This document shows positions 56,875 to 64,000 of a stretch of DNA of 64,000 nt, piece by piece; position 1 is the first letter of the stretch; each line of letters opens with the position of its first letter. The translations under genes were made by a program, and so were the position numbers. Source of the stretch: Glycomyces amatae (GTDB lineage Bacteria > Actinomycetota > Actinomycetes > Mycobacteriales > Micromonosporaceae); the NCBI RefSeq assembly GCF_020991375.1, contig NZ_JAJLQZ010000025.1:1-64000 (forward strand). The letters are read 5' to 3'. The notes below the pieces were generated by a model that was not told the origin of the DNA, ran no database searches, and saw only the letters and a program-made list of their open reading frames with translations.

Positions 56875-57219
56875 TCAGGCCCGGAGCGCCCGCGCCGTCG
56901 CGGTGCCCTCGAGCCGCGCGACGGGCCCCTCATAGAGCACGCGGCCGCCGTGCCTGCCCGCGCCGGGGCCGAGGTCGACGACCCAGTCGGCGCGGCGGAC
57001 CACGTCGAGGTCGTGCTCGATGACGACCGCGGTGTGGCCGCGCTCCACGAGCTGGTCGAGCACCGCCGCGAGCGTGTCGACGTCGCGCAGGTGCAGGCCG
57101 GTGGTGGGCTCGTCGAAGACGTACAGCGACGGCTCGGCGGCCTCGCGCAGCTCCCTCGCGATCTTGACGCGCTGGCACTCGCCGCCCGAGAGCGTGGTGA
57201 GCGGCTGGCCGAGGCGCAG
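56875..57219 (-). pseudogene. uvrA-like gene, C-terminal fragment
   Basis: About 115 codons without a start. The frame begins at the insertion boundary with [20 protein letters not shown], the signature motif of the second ATPase of UvrA, continues through [17 protein letters not shown] (Walker B and D-loop) and [20 protein letters not shown] (H-loop), and ends TATARALRA. The N-terminal part of the same gene lies at 58650-59190. The paralogue is of the shorter UvrA kind linked to drug resistance rather than the housekeeping uvrA, judging by its start and its neighbour regulator. Confidence 0.9.
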
Positions 57220-57400
57220 TTGACATCCTCATCGTCTCAAAAGGACGGTGGTTCCCGGCTCGGGCGCCGCTTGCGCGGTGCCGCTACGGGTGGGTTCCTC
57301 GTTCTGTCCCTCACGGGTGTTTCCAGGTCTGCCAGGTCTCCCTGGTCTGACGTCCTGTCCAGAGGCGTTTCGCGTGTCCGAGTGCCCCTCGGCCACGAGC
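57220..57400 (-). ncRNA. Candidate omega RNA at the 3' end of tnpB
   Basis: TnpB proteins use a guide RNA made from the 3' end of their own gene and the right end of the element; the guide is the flanking DNA. By position the scaffold here would cover the last codons of tnpB and end at about 57220, so the guide would be the minus-strand uvrA sequence CTGCGCCTCGGCCAGC. This is inferred from family rules; the structure was not verified. Confidence 0.3.
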
Positions 57401-58527
57401 CGTCTACCTTCACGGCGAATATTGATCTCTGCATTCTGATCCCGGTCGTGGACCGCCCCGCACCCGCACACCCACGACCTGACCTTCAGGCCCTCGATCC
57501 CGGACGGCCCGTCCAAGACCCCGCACAACGAGCACAACCGAGTGGAAGGGAAGAACCGGTCGACACGCGCGAACGTCCGCCCCGCACGGGCCGCCTTCGA
57601 CTCCAGCCGGACCAAGAACATCCCGAACGACGCATCATGCATCGACTTGGCGTGTCCACCCCGGGACAGGCCCTTGACGTTCAGGTCTTCGACATAGATG
57701 CCTTGGTTCTCGGCAACGATCGTCTTGACCTGCTTGTCAACCCAATCCGAACGGGCGTCCTTGATGCGTTCGTGGACCTTCGCGACCCGAATCCGGGCTT
57801 TCGCCCGGTTCGCCGAACCCTTCGCCTTCCGAGCAAGAACCCGCTGTGACTTCCCCAGCTTGCGTTCCAACCGCCGGAAGAACTTCGGGTTCTCGATCAC
57901 CTTCCCACCGCGCAAGACCGCGAAGTCCTTCAAACCCAGGTCAATGCCGGTCTCGGCCTCCGGTGCCGCGAGCGGTTCGAGTAGATCCGCACCATCATCC
58001 ACGGCGACGACGAAACTGGCGTAGTACTTTCCCGTCGGAGTCTTGACGACCGTCACCGAGGACGGTGCCGACGGCAACTCCCGCGACCACACCACCCGCA
58101 TGTCGCCGATCTTCGGCAGCCGAAGCCGACCGTTGTCAAGCACACTGAACTTGGCATTGCGCGTGAACCGGATCGACTGCGCACCCACGCGGCGTTTGAA
58201 CCTCGGCGGGCCCATACGCGCCCCCGCACGCTTGCCCTTGAGCGACGCGAAGAAGTTCTGGTACGCCCGGTCGGCGTCCGCGAGCGCCTGCTGCAACACC
58301 ACCGCCGACACTTCACCGAGCCACGCCCGCTCAGGGGTGCACTTCGCCGCGGTGATCAGCGCCTTCGAAAGAGCCGCCGTAGACGGGTGGGGCAAACCTT
58401 CGGCGTGCGCGTGCTTCCGCGCGGCGACCGCGTCATTGAACACCGTGCGAGCGCACCCGAACGCCCGCGCGAGCGAAACCCGCTGCGGCGCTGTCGGATA
58501 AACCCGGTACCGGTATCGAAGGAGCAC
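57229..58527 (-). CDS. tnpB: TnpB RNA-guided endonuclease
   Basis: A 432-residue TnpB. The RuvC residues are D196 (GIDLGLKDFA), E280 (GIYVEDLNVKGL) and D363 (HDRDQNAEINI), all intact. The zinc finger uses C332-S-L-C335 and C354-G-C356. The N-terminal block MLLRYRYRVYPTAPQR and PRFKRR are typical. The last 60 residues are Arg/Gly/Pro rich and probably overlap the omega RNA region. In known systems TnpB cuts DNA next to a short target motif, guided by omega RNA, and helps the element persist. Appears functional. Confidence 0.92.
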   Translation of the reverse strand: MLLRYRYRVYPTAPQRVSLARAFGCARTVFNDAVAARKHAHAEGLPHPSTAALSKALITAAKCTPERAWLGEVSAVVLQQALADADRAYQNFFASLKGKRAGARMGPPRFKRRVGAQSIRFTRNAKFSVLDNGRLRLPKIGDMRVVWSRELPSAPSSVTVVKTPTGKYYASFVVAVDDGADLLEPLAAPEAETGIDLGLKDFAVLRGGKVIENPKFFRRLERKLGKSQRVLARKAKGSANRAKARIRVAKVHERIKDARSDWVDKQVKTIVAENQGIYVEDLNVKGLSRGGHAKSMHDASFGMFLVRLESKAARAGRTFARVDRFFPSTRLCSLCGVLDGPSGIEGLKVRSWVCGCGAVHDRDQNAEINIRREGRRLVAEGHSDTRNASGQDVRPGRPGRPGNTREGQNEEPTRSGTAQAAPEPGTTVLLRR

Positions 58528-58649
58528 CCCTCAAGGCTAGACCAGAGGTACGACAAAACCGTCGACCTCAGGCCCGAGCAGTCCCGCTGGCGCGGGACTG
58601 CGAGCAGGCGATCTCCTGGATGCATCCTTGCCCTAAAGGACAGAGCCCT

Positions 58650-59190
58650 CTCCGGAATACCTGTACCCGCCGTCGACGAAGCCGGGCAGCAGGATCGCGC
58701 CCTCCTTCAGGGAGCGGTCGGGGTCGAGGAACGCGTCGGTGTCGAGCTCGACCGCCTCGCCGAGCCCGGAGCAGGTCGGGCACATGCCCGCGGGGTCGTT
58801 GAAGGAGAACCGGTTGGACTCGCCGACGTGCGGGGTGCCGACGCGCGAGTACAGCAGCCGCAGGTAGGTCCAGGCGTCGGTGACGGTGCCGACCGTGGAC
58901 CTGGCGTTCCCGCCGATGCGGCGCTGGTCGATGACGATCACCGGCGACAGGCCCGACAGCTCGTCGGCCTCGGGCCGGGTCCACTTGGGGAGCCGGTTGC
59001 GGGTGAAGGGCGGGTAGGTCTCGTTGAGTTGGTGGCCGGCCTCGGCGGCGATCGTGTCGAACACCAGGGACGACTTGCCGGAGCCGGACACGCCCGCGAA
59101 CACGGTGAGGCTGCCGCGGGGGAGGTCGAGGTCCACGGACCGCAGGTTGTTCGACCGGGCGCCGCGGATTCGGATCATTCGCTCGTTCAC
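58650..59190 (-). pseudogene. uvrA-like gene, N-terminal fragment
   Basis: The first 180 codons of a UvrA paralogue: RIRGARSNNLRSVDLDLPRG, Walker A GVSGSGKSS, and the zinc-finger half CPTCSGLGE. The frame runs into the insertion and ends a few codons later (YRYSGEGSVL and stop at 58633). With the C-terminal piece at 56875-57219 only about 300 of an expected 750 or more residues remain; the middle is missing. Divergent from the WYL regulator at 59253. Confidence 0.9.
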
Positions 59191-59252
59191 GGCTCCGACG
59201 GTAGGCGCAGATGCGGCCGCTTCCCGACCGCGATTCGCGGCAGACTGGGGGC

Positions 59253-60212
59253 ATGTCGGATGTCACCGGGCGGATGCTGTCGCTGCTGGCCACGTTGCAG
59301 ACCGGGCGGTCGTTCAGCGGGGAGGAGCTGGCGGCGCGGCTCGGGGTCAGCCCGCGGACGCTGCGGCGCGACGTCGACCGCCTGCGCGGCCACGGGTATC
59401 CGGTCGAGACGCGGCCGGGGCCGGGCGGGCACTACCGGCTCGCGGCGGGCCGGACCATGCCGCCGCTGATGCTCGAGGACGACGAGGCCGTCGCGATGCT
59501 GCTCGGGCTGGCCGCCCTGGCCGCGCGGGGCAGCGCCGACGAGGGGAGCCTCGACGAGGCGGCCACCCGCGCGTACGGCAAGCTCGAGCAGTTCCTGCCC
59601 AAGCGGCTGCGTCCCCGGATCGGGCGGCTGCGCACCAGCCTGGAGACGGGGGCAGCGGCGGGGCCGAGCCCGAGCGCCGAGGATCTGGGGCTGCTCGCGG
59701 ACGCGATCGGGGACCGGCGGGTCGTGGCGTTCGACTACGAGCGGAAGGACGGGGCGGTCGCCTCGCGGCGGGTCGAGCCCCACCGGCAGGCGCACCACCT
59801 GGAGCGGTGGTACCTGCTGGGCTGGGACCTGGACCGGGGCGACTGGCGGGTCTACCGCGTGGACCGGATCAGCGGCCTGCGGGTCTCGACGTCGCGCTTC
59901 GAGCCGCGGCCCGCGCCCGCCGACACGGCGATCGAGTACCTCGCGAGCGGCATGAACCGGGACCGGGAGCCGGTGGTGATCACCGTGGACGCCCCGGCGC
60001 GGGCGGTCGCGGACGCGTTCCGGCACGACAACGTCGAGCTGGAGCCGCTGTCGGAGGGGCGCACGAGGGTCCGGCTGCGGCTGGAGACGTGGGAGTGGCC
60101 GCTGCTGGGGCTGGCGTTCCTGGACGCGGACTTCGGGATCGAGGCGCCGGAGCGGTTGCGGGAGGGGTTCAGGGGCTTCGCCGAGCGGCTGGGGCGCGCG
60201 GTCGACGGCTGA
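59253..60212 (+). CDS. WYL-domain transcriptional regulator
   Basis: A 319-residue regulator. The N-terminal winged helix is RMLSLLATLQTGRSFSGEEL, then LAARLGVSPRTLRRDVDRLR. The WYL domain has HLERWYLLGWDLDRGDWR with the W-Y-L motif and ends in the WCX-like part EPLSEGRTRVRLRLETWEW. WYL proteins sense ligands or nucleic acids and often control DNA repair or defence genes. Its divergent neighbour was the uvrA-like gene, now broken, so its original target may be lost. ATG 59253 follows TGGGGGC. Confidence 0.9.
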   Translation: MSDVTGRMLSLLATLQTGRSFSGEELAARLGVSPRTLRRDVDRLRGHGYPVETRPGPGGHYRLAAGRTMPPLMLEDDEAVAMLLGLAALAARGSADEGSLDEAATRAYGKLEQFLPKRLRPRIGRLRTSLETGAAAGPSPSAEDLGLLADAIGDRRVVAFDYERKDGAVASRRVEPHRQAHHLERWYLLGWDLDRGDWRVYRVDRISGLRVSTSRFEPRPAPADTAIEYLASGMNRDREPVVITVDAPARAVADAFRHDNVELEPLSEGRTRVRLRLETWEWPLLGLAFLDADFGIEAPERLREGFRGFAERLGRAVDG

Positions 60213-60378
60213 GCGGGACTCCGCGGGGCCGGAGGCGGCGGGTTCTCGGCATGGAGGGCCGGCCCCGGGGGCTCGGTCGCCGGTCTGCGCGGGACCGCCC
60301 GTCGCCCGGGGGCGGCGCGGAGTCGCGCTTCGTGGGGGCGGTCGCGTCGCGGCCGGGTCCGGTTCGAGTCGCCGCCGC

Positions 60379-61239
60379 TCAGTCGAAGTCCGCGAGGTCC
60401 AGGGCCGCGATGGCGGCCGGGTCGTTCACGATGTCGATGGCGGCCACCTTGCCGCCGACCACCGTGAAGGCCAGCACCGAGCGCGGCTTGCCGCCCGGGG
60501 CCCACATCGCGCCGGCCGTGCCGTCCACGAGGACCGCGACCGCCTGCTTCGCCTGGCCGTTGAACAGCTCCGCGACGGCCTTGGCGCCGATGACCTCGCG
60601 GCCGCCGAACCCGGTCGCCGCGGCCTCCTCGTCGGCGACCACGACGATGTCGGGGTCGAGCACGGCGAGCAGGTCCTCGAAGCGGCCTTCGCGGGCGGCG
60701 GCGAGGAACGCGTCGACCACGCCCTTCTGTCGTTTCGCGTCCGGGGCGGGCTCCCCGGAGCGGACGCGGCGGCGGGCGCGGCTGGCGAGCTGGCGGGCGG
60801 CCTCGGGGGTGCGGTCGAGGATCGGGGCGATGCGGTCGAAGGGGACGCTGAAGAGGTCGTGCAGCACGAACGCGAGGCGCTCGGCGGGGTTGAGGGAGTC
60901 GAGGACCACTTGGAGGGCGAGGCCGACCGAGTCGGCCATGACCGCGGCGGCCTCGGGGTCGTCTCCGGCGGGGGCGGCCGTCTGCGGCGGTTCGGCGTCG
61001 AGGGCGTCCTCGCGGCGGGTGCGGCGCGAGCGCAGGAGGTTGAGGCAGACGCGGGAGACGACGGTGGTGAGCCAGCCGCGCAGGTTGTCGACGCCGGCGG
61101 TGTCGGCGCGGGCGAAGCGCATCCAGGCCTCCTGGACGGCGTCGTCCGCCTCGGCGGCGCTGCCGAGCATCCGGAACGCCACGGCCCGCAGGTGGTCGCG
61201 GTGCTCCTCGAAGCGCTGCACTGGGAAGTCGTCGATCAT
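60379..61239 (-). CDS. SigJ-type ECF sigma factor with SnoaL-like C-domain
   Basis: About 286 residues. Sigma region 2 is LRAVAFRMLGSAAEADDAVQ through LRGWLTTVVSRVCLNLLRSR, and region 4 is LNPAERLAFVLHDLFSVPFD to AARQLASRARRRVR. After residue 175 a SnoaL/NTF2-like domain follows (VVDAFLAAAREGRFEDLLAV, then AMWAPGGKPRSVLAF), as in the ECF41/SigJ group, where it regulates activity; no anti-sigma gene is needed. The start at 61239 (MIDDFPVQRFEEHR) matches family spacing; ATGs at 61254 and 61269 are alternatives. In many genomes such genes pair with an oxidoreductase of the carboxymuconolactone type, not seen here. Confidence 0.87.
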   Translation of the reverse strand: MIDDFPVQRFEEHRDHLRAVAFRMLGSAAEADDAVQEAWMRFARADTAGVDNLRGWLTTVVSRVCLNLLRSRRTRREDALDAEPPQTAAPAGDDPEAAAVMADSVGLALQVVLDSLNPAERLAFVLHDLFSVPFDRIAPILDRTPEAARQLASRARRRVRSGEPAPDAKRQKGVVDAFLAAAREGRFEDLLAVLDPDIVVVADEEAAATGFGGREVIGAKAVAELFNGQAKQAVAVLVDGTAGAMWAPGGKPRSVLAFTVVGGKVAAIDIVNDPAAIAALDLADFD

Positions 61240-61361
61240 CGGTCCCGCCTTCATGGAAACGTCGGTCAACTGTACTGACCCGCGGGCGGGCGGAGACGTG
61301 ACCGGCGGGTGCGGAGGACCACGAGAATCCCGGCGCTCCGGCGGGTTCTCCGCTTCCGTTG

Positions 61362-61931
61362 TCAGCCGTTGACGAACTGGCGCAGCAGGATCGCCAGCCG
61401 GTCCTGCTGGAGGCCGGGGCGCAGGCGGCCGTCCCGGCCCAGGACGGCGAGGCCGTGCAGGGCCGCCCAGCCGGTCTCGGTGAGCGTCTCGGGGTCCCGG
61501 TCCCCCGCCAGCGGCGCGAAGACGGCGTACAGCTGCGCGAACCCGGCCTTGAGCACGTCGGGCGCGTTCGGGCCGAACTCCAGCCCTTCCGCGAGCGCGA
61601 ACATGGCCTCGAAGAGCGCGGGGTTGGCGGCGGCGAAGTCGAGGTAGGCCTGGGCGACGGCCTCGAGCTCCTCGCCCTCCTCGGCGCCGGTCCGGGCCCG
61701 CTCGAGGGCCTCGGCGAGTTCGGCGGCGCCCTGGAGGGCCACCGCGTCCACGATCGCGCCGCGGCCGGCGAAGTGGCTGTAGAGGACCGGCTGGCTGTAC
61801 TCGATGCGCTCGGCGAGCCTGCGGACCGTCACCGAGGCCCAGCCGTCGGCCTCGGCCATGTCGCGGGCGGCGCTGACGATGAGCGCTTCCCGCTGGGCCC
61901 GTTCTCGTTCTCGGCGCTGCTGTGTAGCCAT
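61362..61931 (-). CDS. TetR-family regulator
   Basis: A 189-residue repressor. The helix-turn-helix reads LIVSAARDMAEADGWASVTV, then RRLAERIEYSQPVLYSHFAG. The ligand domain ends with the TetR_C-like block AALHGLAVLGRDGRLRPGLQ. The ATG at 61931 (MATQQRRERE) is chosen because operator-like repeats start 11 bases upstream. Divergent from the DUF4267 gene, which it probably represses along with itself. Confidence 0.9.
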   Translation of the reverse strand: MATQQRRERERAQREALIVSAARDMAEADGWASVTVRRLAERIEYSQPVLYSHFAGRGAIVDAVALQGAAELAEALERARTGAEEGEELEAVAQAYLDFAAANPALFEAMFALAEGLEFGPNAPDVLKAGFAQLYAVFAPLAGDRDPETLTETGWAALHGLAVLGRDGRLRPGLQQDRLAILLRQFVNG

Positions 61932-61941
61932 GAACACGATA

Positions 61942-62013
61942 CTAGCACCGCTAGACAATCGAGCAGGGCTATGTTACGGTCGCTCTCATTACTAGCAACG
62001 CTAGATCTTCTAG
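61942..62013. promoter_or_regulatory. Three CTAG-based palindromes between TetR and DUF4267 genes
   Basis: CTAGCACCGCTAG (61942-61954), CTAGCAACGCTAG (61992-62004) and CTAGATCTTCTAG (62001-62013). The first two are the same 5-bp arms CTAGC/GCTAG with 3-bp spacers, exactly 50 bases apart; one sits at the TetR start and one at the DUF4267 promoter. They are the likely TetR operators. Confidence 0.65.
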
Positions 62014-62032
62014 TTCGACTAAGGAGTCCCTC

Positions 62033-62446
62033 ATGGCCCGCAGGATCACCGCCGACGTCCTCACCTTCATCGTCGCCCTCGGCATCATCTACATCGGCGC
62101 GTCCTTCCTCCTCGACCCCGCCGGCCAGGCGGCGGGCTTCGGATTCGACGCGTCGCCCACCGGCGAGGAGGCCCAGTTCCTGACGGTGAAGGGCGTGCGC
62201 GACATCGTCAGCGGCGTCCTGCCGCTCACGCTCCTGGCCCTGGGCCAGCGCCGCGCGCTCGGCTGGGCGCTGCTGTGCGAGGCACTCATCCCGCTGGGCG
62301 ACGGCACGCTCATCCTCGTCAACGGCGGCAGCGTCGCCATCGCGCTGAGCGTCCACTACGCGACGATGGTCCTCGTGGTCGTCGCGGGCCTGCTCCAGCT
62401 CAAGGTCGCCGCGGTGCGCGAGCGCGAACTCGCCCGCGTGGCATAG
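62033..62446 (+). CDS. DUF4267-type small membrane protein
   Basis: A 137-residue membrane protein with four hydrophobic segments: LTFIVALGIIYIGASFLLDP, GVLPLTLLALGQ, LGWALLCEALIPLGDGTLIL and YATMVLVVVAGLLQL. The block VKGVRDIVSGVLPLTLLALG is typical of DUF4267. AAGGAG precedes the ATG. Role unknown; TetR control suggests an inducible export or envelope response. Confidence 0.8.
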   Translation: MARRITADVLTFIVALGIIYIGASFLLDPAGQAAGFGFDASPTGEEAQFLTVKGVRDIVSGVLPLTLLALGQRRALGWALLCEALIPLGDGTLILVNGGSVAIALSVHYATMVLVVVAGLLQLKVAAVRERELARVA

Positions 62447-62788
62447 CGAGGCCCGGCCGCGACCGCGAGGCCGGCCGGGCCAGCGCCGAGCGCGGACCGG
62501 CGCCGGACGGGTCGGTCGGGAAAGCGCGGCCCCGCCGCGCTCCCGCGAAGCGTGACCGGCCGAGCGGTTGCGGCAGGGGCATGCCGCAGGGCCTGTCGCG
62601 ATCGTTCATCCCCCGGCGGCCCCGCACCTCGCCCCCCTGCGGCAGGGCGTTTCGAGTCCCGCCCGCACCCTTGAACCGCACTACGGCCCCGCCCGGCATC
62701 CCCTCGAGCGGGGCCGCTCCGCCGCCCGACCGCGTCCTTGCGGGGCAATTCCGTTGCGCCGCGGCACGTTTGCGCCGATACTCTGGCG
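62447..62788. other. Intergenic stretch, no gene seen
   Basis: A GC-rich gap without a supported gene on either strand. Near its right end TTGCGC and TACTCT, 18 bases apart, could form the promoter of the GNAT gene, with the -10 only 4 bases from the ATG. The rest shows no repeat or hairpin of note. Confidence 0.5.
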
Positions 62789-63307
62789 ATGACCGTGATC
62801 CGACGCGAGACCGAGGCCGACGCCCCGCTCGTCCACGCCCTCCACGACGCCGCCTTCGCCGCCGCCGAGCACTCCTCCGGCCACGAGGCCGACCTCGTGG
62901 ACGCCCTGCGCACCAGCGGCGACTGGGAACCCGCCTACTCACTCGTGGCCGAGGCCGACGACCGACCGGTCGGCCACGTGGTCGCCACCTACGGCCGCCT
63001 CGCGGGGGAACGGATCCTCGGGCTCGGCCCGATCGGGGTCGACCCCGCCCTGCACGGCAAGGGGATCGGCTCGGCGCTCATGCACGCGGCGATCGCCGCC
63101 GCCGAGGCGCGGGACGAGCCGGCGATCGTCCTCCTCGGCAGCCCGGTGTACTACGGCCGCTTCGGTTTCGTCGCGGCCTCAGAGCACGGCGTCGAAGCGC
63201 CGGACCCGAACTGGGGCCCGTACTTCCAGATCCGGCCCCTCACCGCCTGGCGGAGCGGACTGCGCGGGGTCTACACCTACTCCCCCGCCTTCGACGAGTT
63301 CGGCTGA
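62789..63307 (+). CDS. GNAT-family N-acetyltransferase
   Basis: A 172-residue acetyltransferase. Motif A is LGLGPIGVDPALHGKGIGSA followed by LMHAAIAAAEARD (G-K-G-I-G loop binds acetyl-CoA); motif B includes VYYGRFGF and the C-terminal FQIRPLTAWRSGLRGVYTYS. It belongs to the YhbS-like group. The start at 62789 (MTVIRRE) is the family start; it lacks a Shine-Dalgarno, and a leaderless transcript is possible. Substrate unknown. Confidence 0.88.
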   Translation: MTVIRRETEADAPLVHALHDAAFAAAEHSSGHEADLVDALRTSGDWEPAYSLVAEADDRPVGHVVATYGRLAGERILGLGPIGVDPALHGKGIGSALMHAAIAAAEARDEPAIVLLGSPVYYGRFGFVAASEHGVEAPDPNWGPYFQIRPLTAWRSGLRGVYTYSPAFDEFG

Positions 63308-63340
63308 ACGACGCGCGGTGTGATCCGAATTTCGTCCCCA

Positions 63341-63400
63341 TTGCACTGAAAAATTGAAAAACGTAGTGTCCTCCAGAACCGCTCCGCATATTTCTGGAGG
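63341..63400 (+). promoter_or_regulatory. Promoter and RBS-covering inverted repeat
   Basis: TTGCAC (63341-63346) and TAGTGT (63364-63369), 17 bases apart, form a promoter in a strikingly AT-rich patch. Right after it CCTCCAGAA (63370-63378) and TTCTGGAGG (63392-63400) form a perfect 9-bp inverted repeat; the right arm contains the ribosome binding site GGAGG of the next gene. It may act as an RNA hairpin hiding the site or as an operator. Confidence 0.6.
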
Positions 63401-63405
63401 CTGCG

Positions 63406-64000
63406 ATGTTCCTGCCCTACAACGGTTCAGGCCACTACTGCTACGCCAACTCGCTGTCGATGGCGCTCGGCCCCGATTCGCCCGGGCCCGCGTTCATCGA
63501 AGTGCTCACCGGGTCCCCCTTCGGGATGCAGCTGTTCGACGGGAACACGCCCTTCTTCGACCCCGCCGGCTGGGACGGCGACATCGGGCTCGACGCCGCC
63601 TGCGCCGCGCTCGGATGGGAGTGCGTCCGCGAGTCGGGCGGGACGCCGGAGGCCGCCGCCGACCGGCTCCGGGCGGCGGGCCCGGCCGATCCGCTGCTCG
63701 TCGGGCCCGTCGAGATGGGCCTGCTCACCCACGCGCCGAACCGCGGGACGCCGTTCGGGGCCGACCACTTCGTGGTCGTCCTCGGCGTCGAGGGCGGCCT
63801 GGTCCGCTTCCACGACCCGGCCGGGTTCCCGTTCGCGACCGTCCCGGTCGGTCAGTTCCTCGAAGCGTGGCGGACCGACACGCTGCTGTACGGGGAGTCG
63901 TACACGTCCCGGCGCGGATTCGTCCGCGTCCGCGAGGCGGCGGCGGTCGAGGCGGTCCGGGCGAGCGCGCCCGCGTGGACCGCCTGGCTGCGCGGCGAGC
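63406..64000 (+). CDS. C39/BtrH_N-like papain-fold protein, cut by window end
   Basis: The frame from ATG 63406 is open to the window edge, at least 198 residues. The start MFLPYNGSGHYCYANSLSMA carries a candidate catalytic C12; FGADHFVVVLGVEGGLVRFHD and PAGFPFATVPVGQFLEAW match the histidine-aspartate half of C39 peptidases and BtrH N-terminal domains. Such domains cleave leader peptides or move acyl groups. Its place, its AT-rich promoter and the hairpin over the ribosome binding site suggest tight control. No membrane or transport domain is seen so far. Confidence 0.65.
   Translation, partial: MFLPYNGSGHYCYANSLSMALGPDSPGPAFIEVLTGSPFGMQLFDGNTPFFDPAGWDGDIGLDAACAALGWECVRESGGTPEAAADRLRAAGPADPLLVGPVEMGLLTHAPNRGTPFGADHFVVVLGVEGGLVRFHDPAGFPFATVPVGQFLEAWRTDTLLYGESYTSRRGFVRVREAAAVEAVRASAPAWTAWLRGE

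Larger units (their letters stand above)
57220..58650 (-). mobile_element. TnpB-only insertion element (IS200/IS605-like, IS1341 type)
   Basis: The element carries only tnpB and no tnpA. The right boundary is sharp: uvrA coding sequence resumes at 57219. The left boundary lies near 58650, where uvrA-like coding sequence stops. A hairpin CAGTCCCGC-TGGC-GCGGGACTG (58579-58600) inside the left end fits the imperfect hairpins of this family. No target duplication is expected. It would need a TnpA in trans to move. Confidence 0.65.

Overview
The window is very GC-rich, strongly GC3-biased DNA from a high-GC Gram-positive bacterium. An mshC gene (mycothiol synthesis), SigJ-type and WYL regulators, many short intergenic spacers and frequent 4-nt start/stop overlaps all fit an actinobacterium. 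The combination of a complete lysine-fermentation (kam) cluster, serpins and an OtrA-like ribosome protection protein suggests a soil actinomycete, perhaps Glycomyces or Stackebrandtia-like, but the genus cannot be proved from this sequence.

Layout. Bases 1-640 look like the 5' leader of an rRNA operon that runs left out of the window on the minus strand. Bases 0.66-8.8 kb hold redox and housekeeping genes: OsmC, a KamA-like radical SAM protein, a quinone reductase divergent from an XRE regulator, two imine-reductase-type dehydrogenases with the relic of a third between them and a divergent HxlR regulator, a DUF2087 protein, a HAD phosphatase and thymidine kinase. Then come metH (8.9-12.45 kb), a TetR/GNAT pair, a PPOX-type flavoprotein whose 3' end is tandemly duplicated, phhA, an orphan hypX, mshC, an aldo/keto reductase, a VOC/AraC pair, and an ABC-F ribosome protection gene preceded by a five-residue leader peptide. 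An M20 peptidase, a KhtT/KhtU-like K+/H+ antiporter pair and a beta-lactamase-fold hydrolase follow.

Bases 27.8-35.4 kb form a two-armed lysine catabolic cluster. kdd-kamD-kamE-kal and a MutL/GlmL-like gene read left; kamA-kce read right from a shared 153-bp promoter region. Together they cover lysine to beta-lysine, 3,5-diaminohexanoate, 3-keto-5-aminohexanoate, 3-aminobutyryl-CoA plus acetoacetate, and crotonyl-CoA. After this come a Doc-type toxin-antitoxin pair, a heterodimeric ABC exporter whose first subunit has lost its own nucleotide site, and several membrane proteins.

Bases 42.9-45.2 kb are an unusual, mostly non-coding stretch: two arrays of about 75-bp degenerate tandem repeats, possibly of one family in opposite orientations, around a less GC-rich core, ending in a serpin relic. 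Two intact serpins follow, then an OtrA/TetM-like ribosome protection gene with an overlapping upstream ORF and a WhiB7-like promoter. A LacI-controlled sugar ABC transporter plus GH42 beta-galactosidase operon comes next. A uvrA-like gene has been broken by a TnpB-only insertion and has lost its middle part. The right end has WYL, SigJ and TetR regulators, a DUF4267 membrane protein, a GNAT protein and a C39/BtrH-like protein that runs off the window behind a hairpin covering its ribosome binding site.

All calls come from reading the sequence and remembered family features; no search was run. The most notable observations are the peptide-leader ABC-F gene, the one-sided ABC exporter, the repeat arrays, and several gene relics caught in decay (imine reductase, serpin, uvrA).
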